Below, in pieces: positions 15,050 to 24,150 of a stretch of DNA of 39,432 bases. The stretch is from assembly GCF_918814755.1 (NCBI RefSeq), contig NZ_CAKKNT010000017.1, positions 1 through 39,432 on the forward strand, read 5' to 3'. The notes under the pieces are model-generated. The model was given only the letters and a program-made list of their open reading frames with translations, was not told the origin of the DNA and made no database searches. A program made the translations under genes and the position numbers. Within the stretch, counting starts at the first letter, position 1. Each line of letters begins with the position of its first letter. The stretch comes from Periweissella ghanensis (GTDB lineage Bacteria; Bacillota; Bacilli; Lactobacillales; Lactobacillaceae).

Positions 15050-17629
15050 CTACTTTTTTTGTAATCGGTGATCAACCTTACCTTGTGTCAACACAATAAT
15101 CGCTGGTAACAAAGTTAAAGCAGCTAAAAGGGAGAATGTTGTATCTAAGACGGTAATTAAGCCAAAAGAGCTCAATACCGGGAAACTAACAAAGATAATA
15201 GCGAAGAAACCACCAATAACGGTCAAACCAGAAACAGTTATTGCTTGACCAACCGATTGGACGGCTTGAATAACAGCTTCACGAACAGGTTGCCCGTGCA
15301 TTAGTTCTTCACGATAGCGTTCAATAATTAAAATCGTAAATTCAGTTCCAATCCCAAGCACCAACGCACTTAAACCAAGTGTCAGTGGGTTATATGACTG
15401 ATCTAATAAGTATAAAGTCAGTGGTGAAACACCCAAAACAACGATAATAGGGAAGGCGGGTAATAATGCATGACTGAGACGGCGGTAGATTAAGGTTAAT
15501 AAAATAATAATCACCATAATACCAGCAAACATTATCAAGTTACGGTTTGACGCAATATTATCTAATCCAACTAACATTAAATCCGGTGTACCGGCTGGAA
15601 CAATCTTGTATGTTTGGTGCGCAGTAGCTGTGTTTAAGTCGTGATTGATAAGCTTCATTAATTTATTTTGGTCCGCTGATGATAAATGCGTACCAACTTT
15701 AAATTGAATCATTGCATAACGATGGTTTTTACTAATTAATTGTTGTTGTAAAACCGGTGGCAAGCTAGCAATATTTTGTTTGATTTCAGACTGCGAAGCA
15801 TTCGTAATCCGACCAAACATCTGCGCATAGGTGCTCGTAATCGATGTTACATCAACAATAGCAGTATGTTTTTTAACAATTTTCTTAGTTATTGTATCAG
15901 TGGCTAACAACGTTTGTTTGTTCGTAACATTAGGGGCTTGAACTAGATAAGTAATATAGTTGGTTGACCCAATTTGCTTTTGAAGATATTTAGTATTTTC
16001 AAGGGCAGGCATCTTTTTAGGAATCATGTTCATTAAATTAGTTTCAATCGGCACTTTATGTTCGACTGAGAAGCCTGCAATGCCGACAATCACCCCAATT
16101 AACACGACAATAAAGGCATGTTTAGTAACGAATCGGACGTAAATGCCAAGGAGTTTACTAATAAAGTTATTTTGGTGGGTGGCTTTGACGGGGATGTTTT
16201 TATGATCAAGTAAGCGTAATGTTGCAAACATTAAACAAAATTCAACAATATAAACCGCCAACACCCCAATGGCTAAAGTTAAGCCAAATTACTGCATGAG
16301 CGGTGCTTTTGATAAATACATCGTTAGAAAAGTACATATCATCACGATTAAGGCGCTACCGACCCCTGGACCCATCGTGCTAGCGGCCTTTTGAATTACG
16401 GTTGTGACAATTGGTTGGTTACGATATTCTTCTTCATATCGATTTTGGAATTGGACACCAAAGTCAGTCCCCAAACCAATTAAAATCGGTAAGGTTGCCA
16501 TCGTGGCTAATGTGAGGGAAATATTAAACCATCCCATAATCCCAAATGACCAAATAAGGCCAATTAAGACAAATAGTAAGGATAATAATCGGCGGCGAAC
16601 GTGGAAAACTAGTGCCAAAATAATGACCATCATAATGACGGCTAAACTAAGCATAATTGCCATCGTCGTCGTAACTTCACCAGAAATATTACCTAAAATG
16701 GCTGGTTGACCAGCAACTCGAATAGTAACGTTTTTGATGGGGTGGTGCTTAATCGTTTGGTTTAAAGCTTTAATTAGCTCAACATCACTATCCATGTCAG
16801 CTTTATCAAGGGTCGCTAGGACCAATAAGTGCTGACCATTTTTTGGTAGTAAGGTGGCAAGCTTCGCGTTTACATGTCCGTTTTCAATAATTAAGTCTTG
16901 TAGGAGGGGGGTTGACATGTTGGCAACATTAGGTAGATACTGCATCATAACTTGTGCAAACTTTGCTTGTTGTGGTTTTGTTAAAAGTTGGTATGTGTAT
17001 TGGCTAATTTGCACTTGTTGTGGCACAGTTAAAAGCATTGCCGGATTAGCTGTACTGCCTTGCCGAGCTAATGCCATTTGTTGAGTGGGGGTTAACAAAT
17101 TTAGCGTATAAGCTTGGAGCTGCGCTTTTTGTGGTGTAGTGAGACTAGCTAATAAACTTTGTTGGACTTTTGCTTGGGCTTGTTTACTAAGATTAGCCAT
17201 GATATCAGTCTGTAAAGCTTGTTGCTTGGCAGGAGATAATGTCTCAGAATTGGCCAATTTAGCCGCCCCCGTTGATTTTAATTGTTGATTTAAAAGGGAG
17301 ATAACGCTTGTGGTATGCACAATATGAGGCACGGCATGTAATTGTTTTTCAAAGGCAGCAATGGCAGCAAAGGTCTCATGATTAATTACGGAACCATGCT
17401 TGGCTGTAAATAAGAGGTAGGCGTTATCCCCACCAAAAGCGGCCTGTGCTTTTTGTGTATTTTGATAGACTGCAGAATGGGAATTAACAAACACATCATT
17501 TCCCATCTTAAGTTGAATTTTAGGTAATCCGAGCGCCAAGATGCACGTAATGACGGCCACAAGGGCAATGATTATCTTGGGATAACGAATGACTTTGGTG
17601 CTAAATTGCTTAAATATTTTTTGAATCAC
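15050..17629 (-). pseudogene. MMPL/RND-family transporter gene interrupted by one in-frame TAA
   Basis: Two open frames on the minus strand (17629 to 16289, and 16288 to 15050) are in the same frame, separated only by a TAA at 16289-16291. Read through the stop, the protein continues LSKAPLMQ-[stop]-FGLTLAIGV within one transmembrane helix, giving about 859 codons with two MMPL/SSD membrane halves, the normal RND layout. The first half has GLGTDFGVQFQNRYEEE and the second GIGTEFTILIIERYREE. The start is GTG 17629 after AGGAGAG. A Gln-rich extracellular insert holds repeated L[ST]xPQQ segments. It is divergent from a TetR regulator, so probably a lipid or drug exporter. A sequencing error is possible. 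Confidence 0.8.
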
Positions 17630-17696
17630 AGTATTCTCTCCTAAACTAAAAATAATAAAATTTATTTTAAAGAGAAATCGCAAGCGATGTAAGCAA

Positions 17697-17729
17697 CAAA
17701 ATGCAACATGTGTCGCATTTTGGTATAAT
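17697..17729 (+). promoter_or_regulatory. tetR extended -10 promoter with overlapping palindromic operator
   Basis: An 8-bp inverted repeat, CAAAATGC (17697-17704) and GCATTTTG (17715-17722), surrounds ACATGTGT. It runs into the extended -10 TGGTATAAT (17721-17729). This is a classic position for TetR autorepression and for control of the divergent transporter. The -10 places the transcript start at about 17735-17736, on the start codon itself. Confidence 0.6.
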
Positions 17730-17735
17730 AAACAC

Positions 17736-18254
17736 ATGAAAAAATTTGAACAAACTCATCAGAAAATATTACAAGTTGCAGAGGAATTATTAGCAGCTAA
17801 TCAAAAAAATACGGTCAGTGTCGAAAAGATTACGACAGTCGTGGGGATAAATCGTAGTACCTTTTATCGCCATTTTCCAGCGTATAATGATTTGATTGGT
17901 GAATTGGTCACGAATAAGTTATTAGTTCTTAATAACAAACCAATTACGCCAATGGCTGAAATGCAGCGAGTATTTGAAGTTATCGAAGATAATTTTAAGT
18001 TATTTCAACATATCGTTGCCCAGGTTGATGATTTTAAATATATTTTTCAGCAATTATTATTTGAAAGAATTAAATATATTGGTGTAGCTAATTTTCGTGA
18101 TATAAATTTGGATAGTCCAGCTGAGGCGGAGTTGATTTATCGAACAGTCGTTGCAATTATTAGTGCCTGGATTGAAAATCCGAGTGTAATAAAAAAAGAA
18201 GATGTGATTGATTTCGCGGAAAGACATTATTTAAATGCGAACTATAATAAATGA
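17736..18254 (+). CDS. TetR-family transcriptional regulator
   Basis: A 172-residue protein with an N-terminal TetR helix-turn-helix (about residues 8-55, ending in INRSTFYRHFPAYNDL, the standard recognition helix region) and a C-terminal helical ligand or dimer domain without close family features. It is transcribed away from the MMPL transporter, which it probably represses. No ribosome-binding site precedes the ATG and the predicted transcription start falls on it, so the mRNA appears leaderless. The ligand is unknown. Confidence 0.88.
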   Translation: MKKFEQTHQKILQVAEELLAANQKNTVSVEKITTVVGINRSTFYRHFPAYNDLIGELVTNKLLVLNNKPITPMAEMQRVFEVIEDNFKLFQHIVAQVDDFKYIFQQLLFERIKYIGVANFRDINLDSPAEAELIYRTVVAIISAWIENPSVIKKEDVIDFAERHYLNANYNK

Positions 18255-18282
18255 TTAGGTGTCTATAATTATCTTTTTACGT

Positions 18283-18288
18283 TATAAT
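18283..18288 (+). promoter_or_regulatory. -10 (TATAAT) of the nucleoside hydrolase gene
   Basis: A perfect TATAAT 33 nt before the ATG with a poor -35. It indicates that the gene has its own promoter after tetR. Confidence 0.45.
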
Positions 18289-18320
18289 TGAGTTAATAAT
18301 AAAAAAAGAGGGCTTTTAAA

Positions 18321-19259
18321 ATGGTAAAATCCGTTTATTTTAATCATGATGCTGGGGTTGATGATTTAGTGTCATTATTAATGTTGCTTGAATCACCTGA
18401 AATCGAATTAATTGGCGTGGGGGATGTCCCAGCAGATTCTTATTTGGAACCTGGGGTCGCAGCCAGTCAAAAAATTATTAACCGGTTTGGTACTAATAAA
18501 CAACTTACCGTTGCGGCATCGACGGCGAAAACTAATGATCCATTTCCAAAAGAGTGGCGAATGGATTCATTTACAGTCGATGCGTTACCAATCTTAAATG
18601 AGTTTGGTACGGGGGATGTGCAAGTAGCGTCGAAGCCCGCTCACTTAGATTTGGTTGATAAGTTACTTGCAGCCACAGAACCAGTGACGCTATTATTTAC
18701 CGGGCCGTTGAGTGATTTAGCGGCAGCTTTAGATGTAAATCCGGCTATCGAAGCTAAAATTGCCCGACTATATTGGATGGGGGGGACGTTTGGTGGTGGT
18801 AATATTGCTGAACCGGAACAAGATAATACGGCGGAATGGAACGCCTTTTGGGATCCGCAAGCAGTTAAACGTGTTTGGGATACGCAAATTGAAATTGACA
18901 TGGTTGCGTTAGAAAGTACGCACCAAGTGCCCTTAACCAATGCTGATCGGTTACGGTGGGCTAAGCAACGCCAATTTGTCGGTCTTGATTTTATTGGTCA
19001 AGGGTACGCCATTGTGCCAACGTTAACCCACTTTGAAACGAATTCAACTTACTTTTTATGGGATGTACTCACAACGGCCCATATGTTAAACCCAACCTTA
19101 ACGAAGACCAAAGTGGTTAATTGTGATGTGATTACAACTGGTCAAAGTCGTGGTCGCACATTTGTAACGCCAACTGGTCGGCCAGTTAATTTTGTCTATG
19201 ATGTCGATCACGATGCCTTCTTTGAATTTTTAGAAACGGTTATTAAACGGGCTAAATAG
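18321..19259 (+). CDS. Nucleoside hydrolase (IUNH family) with variant metal-site motif
   Basis: Cleaves the N-glycosidic bond of ribonucleosides to free base and ribose. The 312-residue protein has the family layout: N-terminal Ca2+ motif, FTGPLSDLAAAL, GGTFGGGN, AEWNAFWDPQA, and a C-terminal FLWDVLTTAH segment providing the distal Asp. The first motif reads NHDAGVDD instead of DTDPGxDD, so the first Ca2+-binding Asp is Asn and the Pro is Ala. This may mark a subfamily or altered activity. AGAGGG precedes the ATG. The gene is monocistronic and feeds the same salvage theme as the two deaminases. Confidence 0.88.
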   Translation: MVKSVYFNHDAGVDDLVSLLMLLESPEIELIGVGDVPADSYLEPGVAASQKIINRFGTNKQLTVAASTAKTNDPFPKEWRMDSFTVDALPILNEFGTGDVQVASKPAHLDLVDKLLAATEPVTLLFTGPLSDLAAALDVNPAIEAKIARLYWMGGTFGGGNIAEPEQDNTAEWNAFWDPQAVKRVWDTQIEIDMVALESTHQVPLTNADRLRWAKQRQFVGLDFIGQGYAIVPTLTHFETNSTYFLWDVLTTAHMLNPTLTKTKVVNCDVITTGQSRGRTFVTPTGRPVNFVYDVDHDAFFEFLETVIKRAK

Positions 19260-19264
19260 GCGAT

Positions 19265-19294
19265 AAAAAAACATGCATATATGCATGTTTTTTT
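19265..19294 (+). terminator. Terminator of the nucleoside hydrolase gene
   Basis: A perfect ACATGCATAT/ATATGCATGT palindrome with flanking A and T runs, directly after the stop codon. Confidence 0.85.
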
Positions 19295-19404
19295 ATATTC
19301 CTTTAATTTAACCACCGTACTCTAAAAACAATACATATAGATTCAGTTTTTTGAGTAAAGATACGTTAAAATATATTTAGTGAAAAGATAGTTGGGAGAT
19401 ACCA

Positions 19405-20094
19405 ATGAAACAAGCAATCAAAATTTTATTAATTGAAGATGAGCACGACTTATCAAATGATATTAAAGCCATGTTAGGTGATTTTGCCGATATTGACCAA
19501 GCCTTTGATGGTGAAGAAGGTGAATATCAAGCCTTGGAAGCCCCATATGATTTAATTATTTGTGACCTGATGTTGCCGTTACAAAATGGGTTGGACGTCA
19601 TTAAGCATATTCGTGCCCAGGAAGTATCAACCCCAGTGTTAATTTTAACGGCCAAGGATAGTCTAGATGATAAAATTATCGGTTTTAATATTGGCGCTGA
19701 TGATTATTTAACTAAGCCTTTCCACCGTGAAGAATTAATTGTCCGTGTGCAAGCATTATTGCGGCGAGCAGGGGTCTATTCTGAAGATCACCAATTACGG
19801 ACCGGTCGTGTAGAAATGAACCTTGAAAATCGCAGTGTGGTTGTGGGTGGTGAAGTTTTGAAGTTAGTAGGGAAAGAATTCGATATTTTAGCCTACCTCA
19901 TTCAAAATAAAAATATTATTGTCACCCGTGAACAAATCTTTGACCGTATTTGGGGGATTGATTCGGACACAACGATGAATGTAGTTAATATTTACATTAA
20001 TAATTTGCGCCGTAAGTTAGAATCAGTGGGTGAAGAACACTTGATTAAGACGTTACGCAATATTGGATTTATTCTTGAGGAAAGCGATGAGTGA
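19405..20094 (+). CDS. ciaR: OmpR-family response regulator, CiaR-like
   Basis: A 229-residue regulator with a receiver domain (about residues 1-120; acidic pair in IEDEHDL, phospho-acceptor Asp in IICDLMLP, Lys in LTKPF) and a winged-helix DNA-binding domain (about 130-225). Segments such as FADIDQAFDGEEGEYQA, TAKDSLDDKIIGFNIGADD and FDRIWGIDSDTT closely resemble streptococcal CiaR, which controls envelope stress and competence. It overlaps the kinase gene by 8 nt. GGGAG precedes the ATG. The OmpR class is certain; CiaR orthology is likely. Confidence 0.85.
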   Translation: MKQAIKILLIEDEHDLSNDIKAMLGDFADIDQAFDGEEGEYQALEAPYDLIICDLMLPLQNGLDVIKHIRAQEVSTPVLILTAKDSLDDKIIGFNIGADDYLTKPFHREELIVRVQALLRRAGVYSEDHQLRTGRVEMNLENRSVVVGGEVLKLVGKEFDILAYLIQNKNIIVTREQIFDRIWGIDSDTTMNVVNIYINNLRRKLESVGEEHLIKTLRNIGFILEESDE

Positions 20095-21328
20095 ATTAGT
20101 TAATAACAAACAACGATTACGAATGTTTATTAGTGAAGCGGTAATTTTCTCGATGATTTTTGCGGTCTTGGGAATGATTGTTTTATTAACTTTTCGGCAA
20201 ATTTTATATCGCTCAGCAGATAATGATTTGCGGAGTGCCGCTTATAATTTGCGGACCGAAAATACGCTCCCAAATCCGGCAAATTTTAAAACGTTGTCGT
20301 TACTATTTAATGATCAAGGCAATATTGTGAACTTCAATGAATTGGGTGATCGGAGTACCCCGTTAGCCAAAATTCGCATGGATAAAGATGGAGTCAATGA
20401 AATTCACAATATTCGACTCAATGGGTCGGTGTATTTTCGCTCAGTTTTAGTTAAATTACCTAGTCCGGTAACGGATGGTGTGCAGACGGCGACTTATGCG
20501 TTGTTGATGGAAAATATAACTACTGAACGCCAAAGTGTGGCGAGTTTTGCGCGAGTGATGTTTGTGGCCTTCTTAGTATTTACGACGTTAACCATTTTTG
20601 CTAGTTGGCAATTATCGCAACGTTATATGCGACCGGTATTAAAAGCTTGGCAACAGCAACAAGACTTTGTTAATAGTGCCGCCCATGAATTAAAAACCCC
20701 GTTAACGATTATCCAAAATAAATTGGAATTATTACTAACTAAGCCGAATGCACAAATTAAGGACCAATATGATGGGGTAATTATGGCCTTATCAGAGATT
20801 CGCCGGTTGAACTCGTTATCGGCGGATATGTTAACGTTAGCTAAAGCCCATTCTAATATGGCCGTTATTAATCGTGAACCGGTTGAATTAGCGGCATTTA
20901 TTAATCAAGTAATTGAACCATATAGTGAAATTGCGGAATTGGATGGCAAGCAATTTAGTACTAATCTAGCGGCAACGGGCACGGTTTTAATTGATCGGCA
21001 ACGGATGCACCAATTATTGGTAATCTTATTAGATAACGCGTTAAAATACACGGAGCCAGGCCAAGCGATTAGTTTGGATACGATGATAAAAAATAAACAA
21101 CTCGTAATCGCCGTTAATGATACTGGTCGGGGAATTTCAGATGCTGGTAAAAAGCATGTCTTTGATCGCTTCTATCGGGAAGATAAATCGGGTTCACGGG
21201 CAACTGGGGGGACCGGTCTTGGCTTAACAATCGCTCAATGGATTGTCGATATTCATCATGGTAAGATTAGTGTTGAAGATTTTAAGCCACAAGGGACAAC
21301 TTTTAGAGTGACTTTACCAATTAAATAA
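20087..21328 (+). CDS. ciaH: Sensor histidine kinase, CiaH-like
   Basis: A 413-residue membrane kinase. Transmembrane helix 1 spans about residues 14-40, an extracellular sensor about 41-155, and helix 2 about 160-185. The HisKA domain has the phospho-acceptor His in SAAHELKTPLTI, followed by HATPase_c with DNALKYTEPG (N box), DTGRGIS (G1) and TGGTGLGLTIAQ (G2). The RPVLKAWQQQQDFVNSAAHE stretch resembles CiaH. ATG 20087 sits inside the end of the regulator gene (overlap ATGAGTGA), with GAGGAAAG upstream, so the pair is coupled. Confidence 0.88.
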   Translation: MSELVNNKQRLRMFISEAVIFSMIFAVLGMIVLLTFRQILYRSADNDLRSAAYNLRTENTLPNPANFKTLSLLFNDQGNIVNFNELGDRSTPLAKIRMDKDGVNEIHNIRLNGSVYFRSVLVKLPSPVTDGVQTATYALLMENITTERQSVASFARVMFVAFLVFTTLTIFASWQLSQRYMRPVLKAWQQQQDFVNSAAHELKTPLTIIQNKLELLLTKPNAQIKDQYDGVIMALSEIRRLNSLSADMLTLAKAHSNMAVINREPVELAAFINQVIEPYSEIAELDGKQFSTNLAATGTVLIDRQRMHQLLVILLDNALKYTEPGQAISLDTMIKNKQLVIAVNDTGRGISDAGKKHVFDRFYREDKSGSRATGGTGLGLTIAQWIVDIHHGKISVEDFKPQGTTFRVTLPIK

Positions 21329-21408
21329 GTTGCGTAAATCTTTACTGATTATTGCATAAAAATTGATAAACGCGCAGTACAATGGGGGAGTAATGAAAGG
21401 AAGTAGGA

Positions 21409-21939
21409 ATGAATAAAACAGAAACGAAACCATATTTAGATTTACATGATCACGTAATCCAACAACTGGCAATTCACGATATCACACCCAGTGAGATTGG
21501 CGAAATTGTGTATGACTTGCAAAAAGATTATATTTTACAATTAACGCCGGCGTTGGCAACTGATGCCGTCGAACATGTTTTGGCAAAACGCGAAGTTCAA
21601 AATGCTATTTTGACGGGGTTAGCCTTAGATTCATTAGCTAATGAAAAATTATTACCAGAACCTCTCCAAACAATCGTTGAAAATGATGAAGGTTTGTATG
21701 GGATTGATGAACAAATTGCGATGGGGATTACCTCGGTTTATGGTTCAATTGGGATTACGAACTATGGTTATTTGGATAAAGTTAAGCCCAAATTAATTGG
21801 CCGCTTGAATCAACATAAGGGTGGCCGGGTTAACACTTTTGCGGATGATTTAGTTGGCGCAATTGCGGCGGCAGCAGCCGCACGGATTGCACATAGCCAT
21901 CCACAGGAAGTGCATGATAACTTTGGGATAAAAGAATAA
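21409..21939 (+). CDS. PgpA-family phosphatase (phosphatidylglycerophosphatase A, YutG-like)
   Basis: A 176-residue soluble protein matching the PgpA/YutG family of Firmicutes. The diagnostic segments are EIGEIVYDLQK, REVQNAILTGLALD, DEGLYGIDEQ, VYGSIGITNYGYLDK and the C-terminal NTFADDLVGAIAAAAAARIAH, which holds the acidic catalytic pair. The probable reaction is dephosphorylation of phosphatidylglycerophosphate to phosphatidylglycerol, the substrate of LtaS, although the activity of YutG-type members is less well established. ATG 21409 follows GGAAGTAGGA. A structured repeat begins 9 nt after the stop. Confidence 0.8.
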   Translation: MNKTETKPYLDLHDHVIQQLAIHDITPSEIGEIVYDLQKDYILQLTPALATDAVEHVLAKREVQNAILTGLALDSLANEKLLPEPLQTIVENDEGLYGIDEQIAMGITSVYGSIGITNYGYLDKVKPKLIGRLNQHKGGRVNTFADDLVGAIAAAAAARIAHSHPQEVHDNFGIKE

Positions 21940-21948
21940 GAGTGCAGA

Positions 21949-22060
21949 GTGCGACACTCCCTCGGGAAAATGCGAGCACTACTGACACATAGCGTATGAT
22001 GCGGGTTATGCATCTAATGCTATGTGGTGGTAGGTGCAGTATTTTGAGGGGGTGTCGCAC
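21949..22060 (+). repeat. Structured intergenic repeat, copy 3 (112 nt)
   Basis: The longest outer stem of the family, GTGCGACACTCCCTC with GAGGGGGTGTCGCAC (15 bp, one G-U). It is followed by the 5'-only GGG bulge, helix AAAAT/ATTTT, the GCGAG internal loop, GCAC/GTGC, and a nested hairpin ACATAGC/GCTATGT enclosing GATGC/GCATC. Here the GA positions are fully paired with TC. It starts 9 nt after the stop of the PgpA-like gene, in the same orientation. Confidence 0.72.
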
Positions 22061-22202
22061 GTTTTAGTTATAAAAGTTATCTGATTATAAATATTAGATA
22101 TATTTTTATTTTGATTTAAAATATTCGCATTCCGCTTGGAGAAAATTGTAGAATGAGCGTAGGAAATAATTTTAATTATTACTAATAATTTAGTTTAATT
22201 TC

Positions 22203-22231
22203 TTGCTATCTGTTGTAAACGAAAGTATACT
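22203..22231 (+). promoter_or_regulatory. cshA promoter and start of a long structured leader
   Basis: -35 TTGCTA (22203-22208) and -10 TATACT (22226-22231) with a 17-bp spacer give a leader of about 107 nt before the TTG start at 22345. The leader contains a distant GAAGC/GCTTC pairing (22255 and 22318 regions), an inner CGCTTTAAGCG hairpin and the GGAGG ribosome-binding site. Cold-shock-type helicase genes often carry such leaders. The rest of the 22061-22344 gap is A/T-rich without genes. Confidence 0.55.
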
Positions 22232-22344
22232 AGATAAGTTATATGTTGTAAGTTGAAGCAAGCTCAGCTGCTGTGCGCTTTAAGCGGAACGGATTTTTCG
22301 TAGCCAGTTAGTAATGCAAGCTTCATGTATATGGAGGAAATATT

Positions 22345-23952
22345 TTGAAATTTTCAGAACTTGGTCTTACACAAGACCTGTTGACAGCCATCGAAAAACA
22401 TGGCTATGTTGAAGCAACCCCAATCCAAGAACAAACAATTCCGTTGACTTTACAAGGAATCGATGTGATTGGACAAGCCCAAACTGGTACTGGTAAAACA
22501 GCTGCCTTTGGTTTACCAATCTTAGAAAACATTGATCCACAAGGTGGTTTGCAAGCCTTAATCATTTCACCAACACGTGAATTGGCTATCCAAACACAAG
22601 AAGAATTGTACCAACTTGGTCGCGATAAGCGGGTTAAAGTACAAGTAGTTTACGGTGGTTCTGACATCCGTAAACAAATCAATGGTTTGAAAAACCACCC
22701 CAACATCTTAGTTGGTACACCTGGTCGTTTACTTGACCACTTGAACCGTAAGACAGTTAAGCTTGACTCAATTAAGAACTTGGTTCTTGATGAAGCCGAT
22801 GAAATGCTTGACATGGGATTCTTAGATGATATTGAATCAATCTTGAAAGCCGTACCTGCAGAACGTCAAACAATGTTGTTCTCAGCTACTATGCCACCTG
22901 CTATCAAACGCATCGGTGTGCAATTCATGCAAGATCCTAAGCACATTAAAATTGAAGCAAAAGAATTAACTACTGACTTAGTTGATCAATACTACGTTAA
23001 GACAAAAGAATTTGAAAAGTTTGATGTTATGACTCGTTTATTCGACGTTCAAAACCCTAACTTAACAATCATCTTTGGTCGTACTAAGCGTCGTGTTGAC
23101 GAATTGGCTAAGGGTCTTGAAGCGCGCGGTTACCGTGCCGCTGGGATCCACGGTGACTTATCACAACAAATGCGGATGAAGGTTCTTCGTCAATTCAAGG
23201 GTGGCGAACTTGACATCCTTGTTGCAACTGATGTGGCAGCTCGTGGTTTGGATATCAAGGACGTTACTCACGTTTACAACTACGATATTCCTCAAGATCC
23301 AGAAAGCTATGTTCACCGGATTGGCCGTACTGGTCGTGCCGGTGCTCACGGAACTTCATTGACTTTCGTATCACCAAGTGAAATTGATTACTTACGTGAT
23401 ATTGAAAAGTTAACTAAGAAGCGGATGTTACCATTGAAGCCACCTACTAAGGAAGAAGCTTTGGCGGGGCGTATCGCAACTGCTCTTGGTGAAGTTGAAA
23501 ACATCATCGGTCGTACAAAGACTGAAGGTATTGAAGAACAAATCGCTAACTTGGTTAACCAATACGATTCTGAAACATTGGCAGCTGCTTTATTAACTGC
23601 TGCAGCTCGTCCTGATTCAGAAGCCGTACCAGTTAAGATCACACCAGAACGTCCATTACCTCGTAAGAAGGGTAATGGCGGCGGTGGATACCGTGGTGGT
23701 AACCGTCGTGGTGGTGGAGACCGTCGCGGTGGCGATCGCCGTGAAGGTGGCTACCGTGGCCGTCGTGAAGGTGGTCGTGATGGCGAACGTCGTGGTGGTG
23801 GAGACCGTCGCGAAGGTGGCCGTGGTGGCGAACGTCGTGAAGGCGGCTACCGTGGTAGTCGCGATGGCGAAAAACGTGGGGGCTTCCGTGGTAACGGTAA
23901 TGGCTCACACGGCCGTCGTCCATTCACAATTCACGAAAACAACAACGATTAA
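22345..23952 (+). CDS. cshA: DEAD-box ATP-dependent RNA helicase, CshA-like, with Arg/Gly-rich tail
   Basis: Unwinds RNA in mRNA decay and ribosome assembly, especially in the cold. All helicase motifs are present in order: Q motif, AQTGTGKT (I), PTRELAIQ (Ia), GTPGR (Ib), DEAD (II), SAT (III), IIFGRT (IV), TDVAARGLDI (V) and HRIGRTGRAG (VI). Residues from about 440 to the end form an Arg/Gly-rich RNA-binding tail with GGGDRRGG-type repeats. It is 535 residues long, and codon use is biased as in gnd, implying high expression. The start is TTG 22345 after GGAGGAAA. Confidence 0.93.
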   Translation: MKFSELGLTQDLLTAIEKHGYVEATPIQEQTIPLTLQGIDVIGQAQTGTGKTAAFGLPILENIDPQGGLQALIISPTRELAIQTQEELYQLGRDKRVKVQVVYGGSDIRKQINGLKNHPNILVGTPGRLLDHLNRKTVKLDSIKNLVLDEADEMLDMGFLDDIESILKAVPAERQTMLFSATMPPAIKRIGVQFMQDPKHIKIEAKELTTDLVDQYYVKTKEFEKFDVMTRLFDVQNPNLTIIFGRTKRRVDELAKGLEARGYRAAGIHGDLSQQMRMKVLRQFKGGELDILVATDVAARGLDIKDVTHVYNYDIPQDPESYVHRIGRTGRAGAHGTSLTFVSPSEIDYLRDIEKLTKKRMLPLKPPTKEEALAGRIATALGEVENIIGRTKTEGIEEQIANLVNQYDSETLAAALLTAAARPDSEAVPVKITPERPLPRKKGNGGGGYRGGNRRGGGDRRGGDRREGGYRGRREGGRDGERRGGGDRREGGRGGERREGGYRGSRDGEKRGGFRGNGNGSHGRRPFTIHENNND

Positions 23953-23988
23953 TCTGTAATCGTTGCAGTTAAACGGTATTAAATAAGT

Positions 23989-24025
23989 AGAACTCGTTAG
24001 ATTATATCTAGCGGGTTCTTTTTAT
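23989..24025 (+). terminator. Terminator of cshA
   Basis: AGAACTCGTTAGAT pairs with ATCTAGCGGGTTCT (with G-U pairs) around TAT, then a T run. Confidence 0.82.
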
Positions 24026-24150
24026 TTATCTTTAAATATATTAAGTGTAAACAACAATTCTATTTAATAATTAATTAGAAAGTTATAGAAAAATTTAGTA
24101 ACTAATCTGCAATAAAATTTCGGGTAATATTATGCTATGGTTTTGATGTT

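Noticed and set aside
15050-16264. Second half of the MMPL gene as an independent gene starting at TTG 16264
   Set aside because: No ribosome-binding site, the start falls inside a transmembrane helix, and it is in frame with the upstream half across a single TAA.
23639-23959. Long open frames overlapping the helicase tail (His/Asp/Arg-rich on the minus strand, Val-rich in another plus frame)
   Set aside because: They are shadows of the repetitive Arg/Gly codons of the helicase tail (GGT/CGT repeats). They have no ribosome-binding site and implausible composition.
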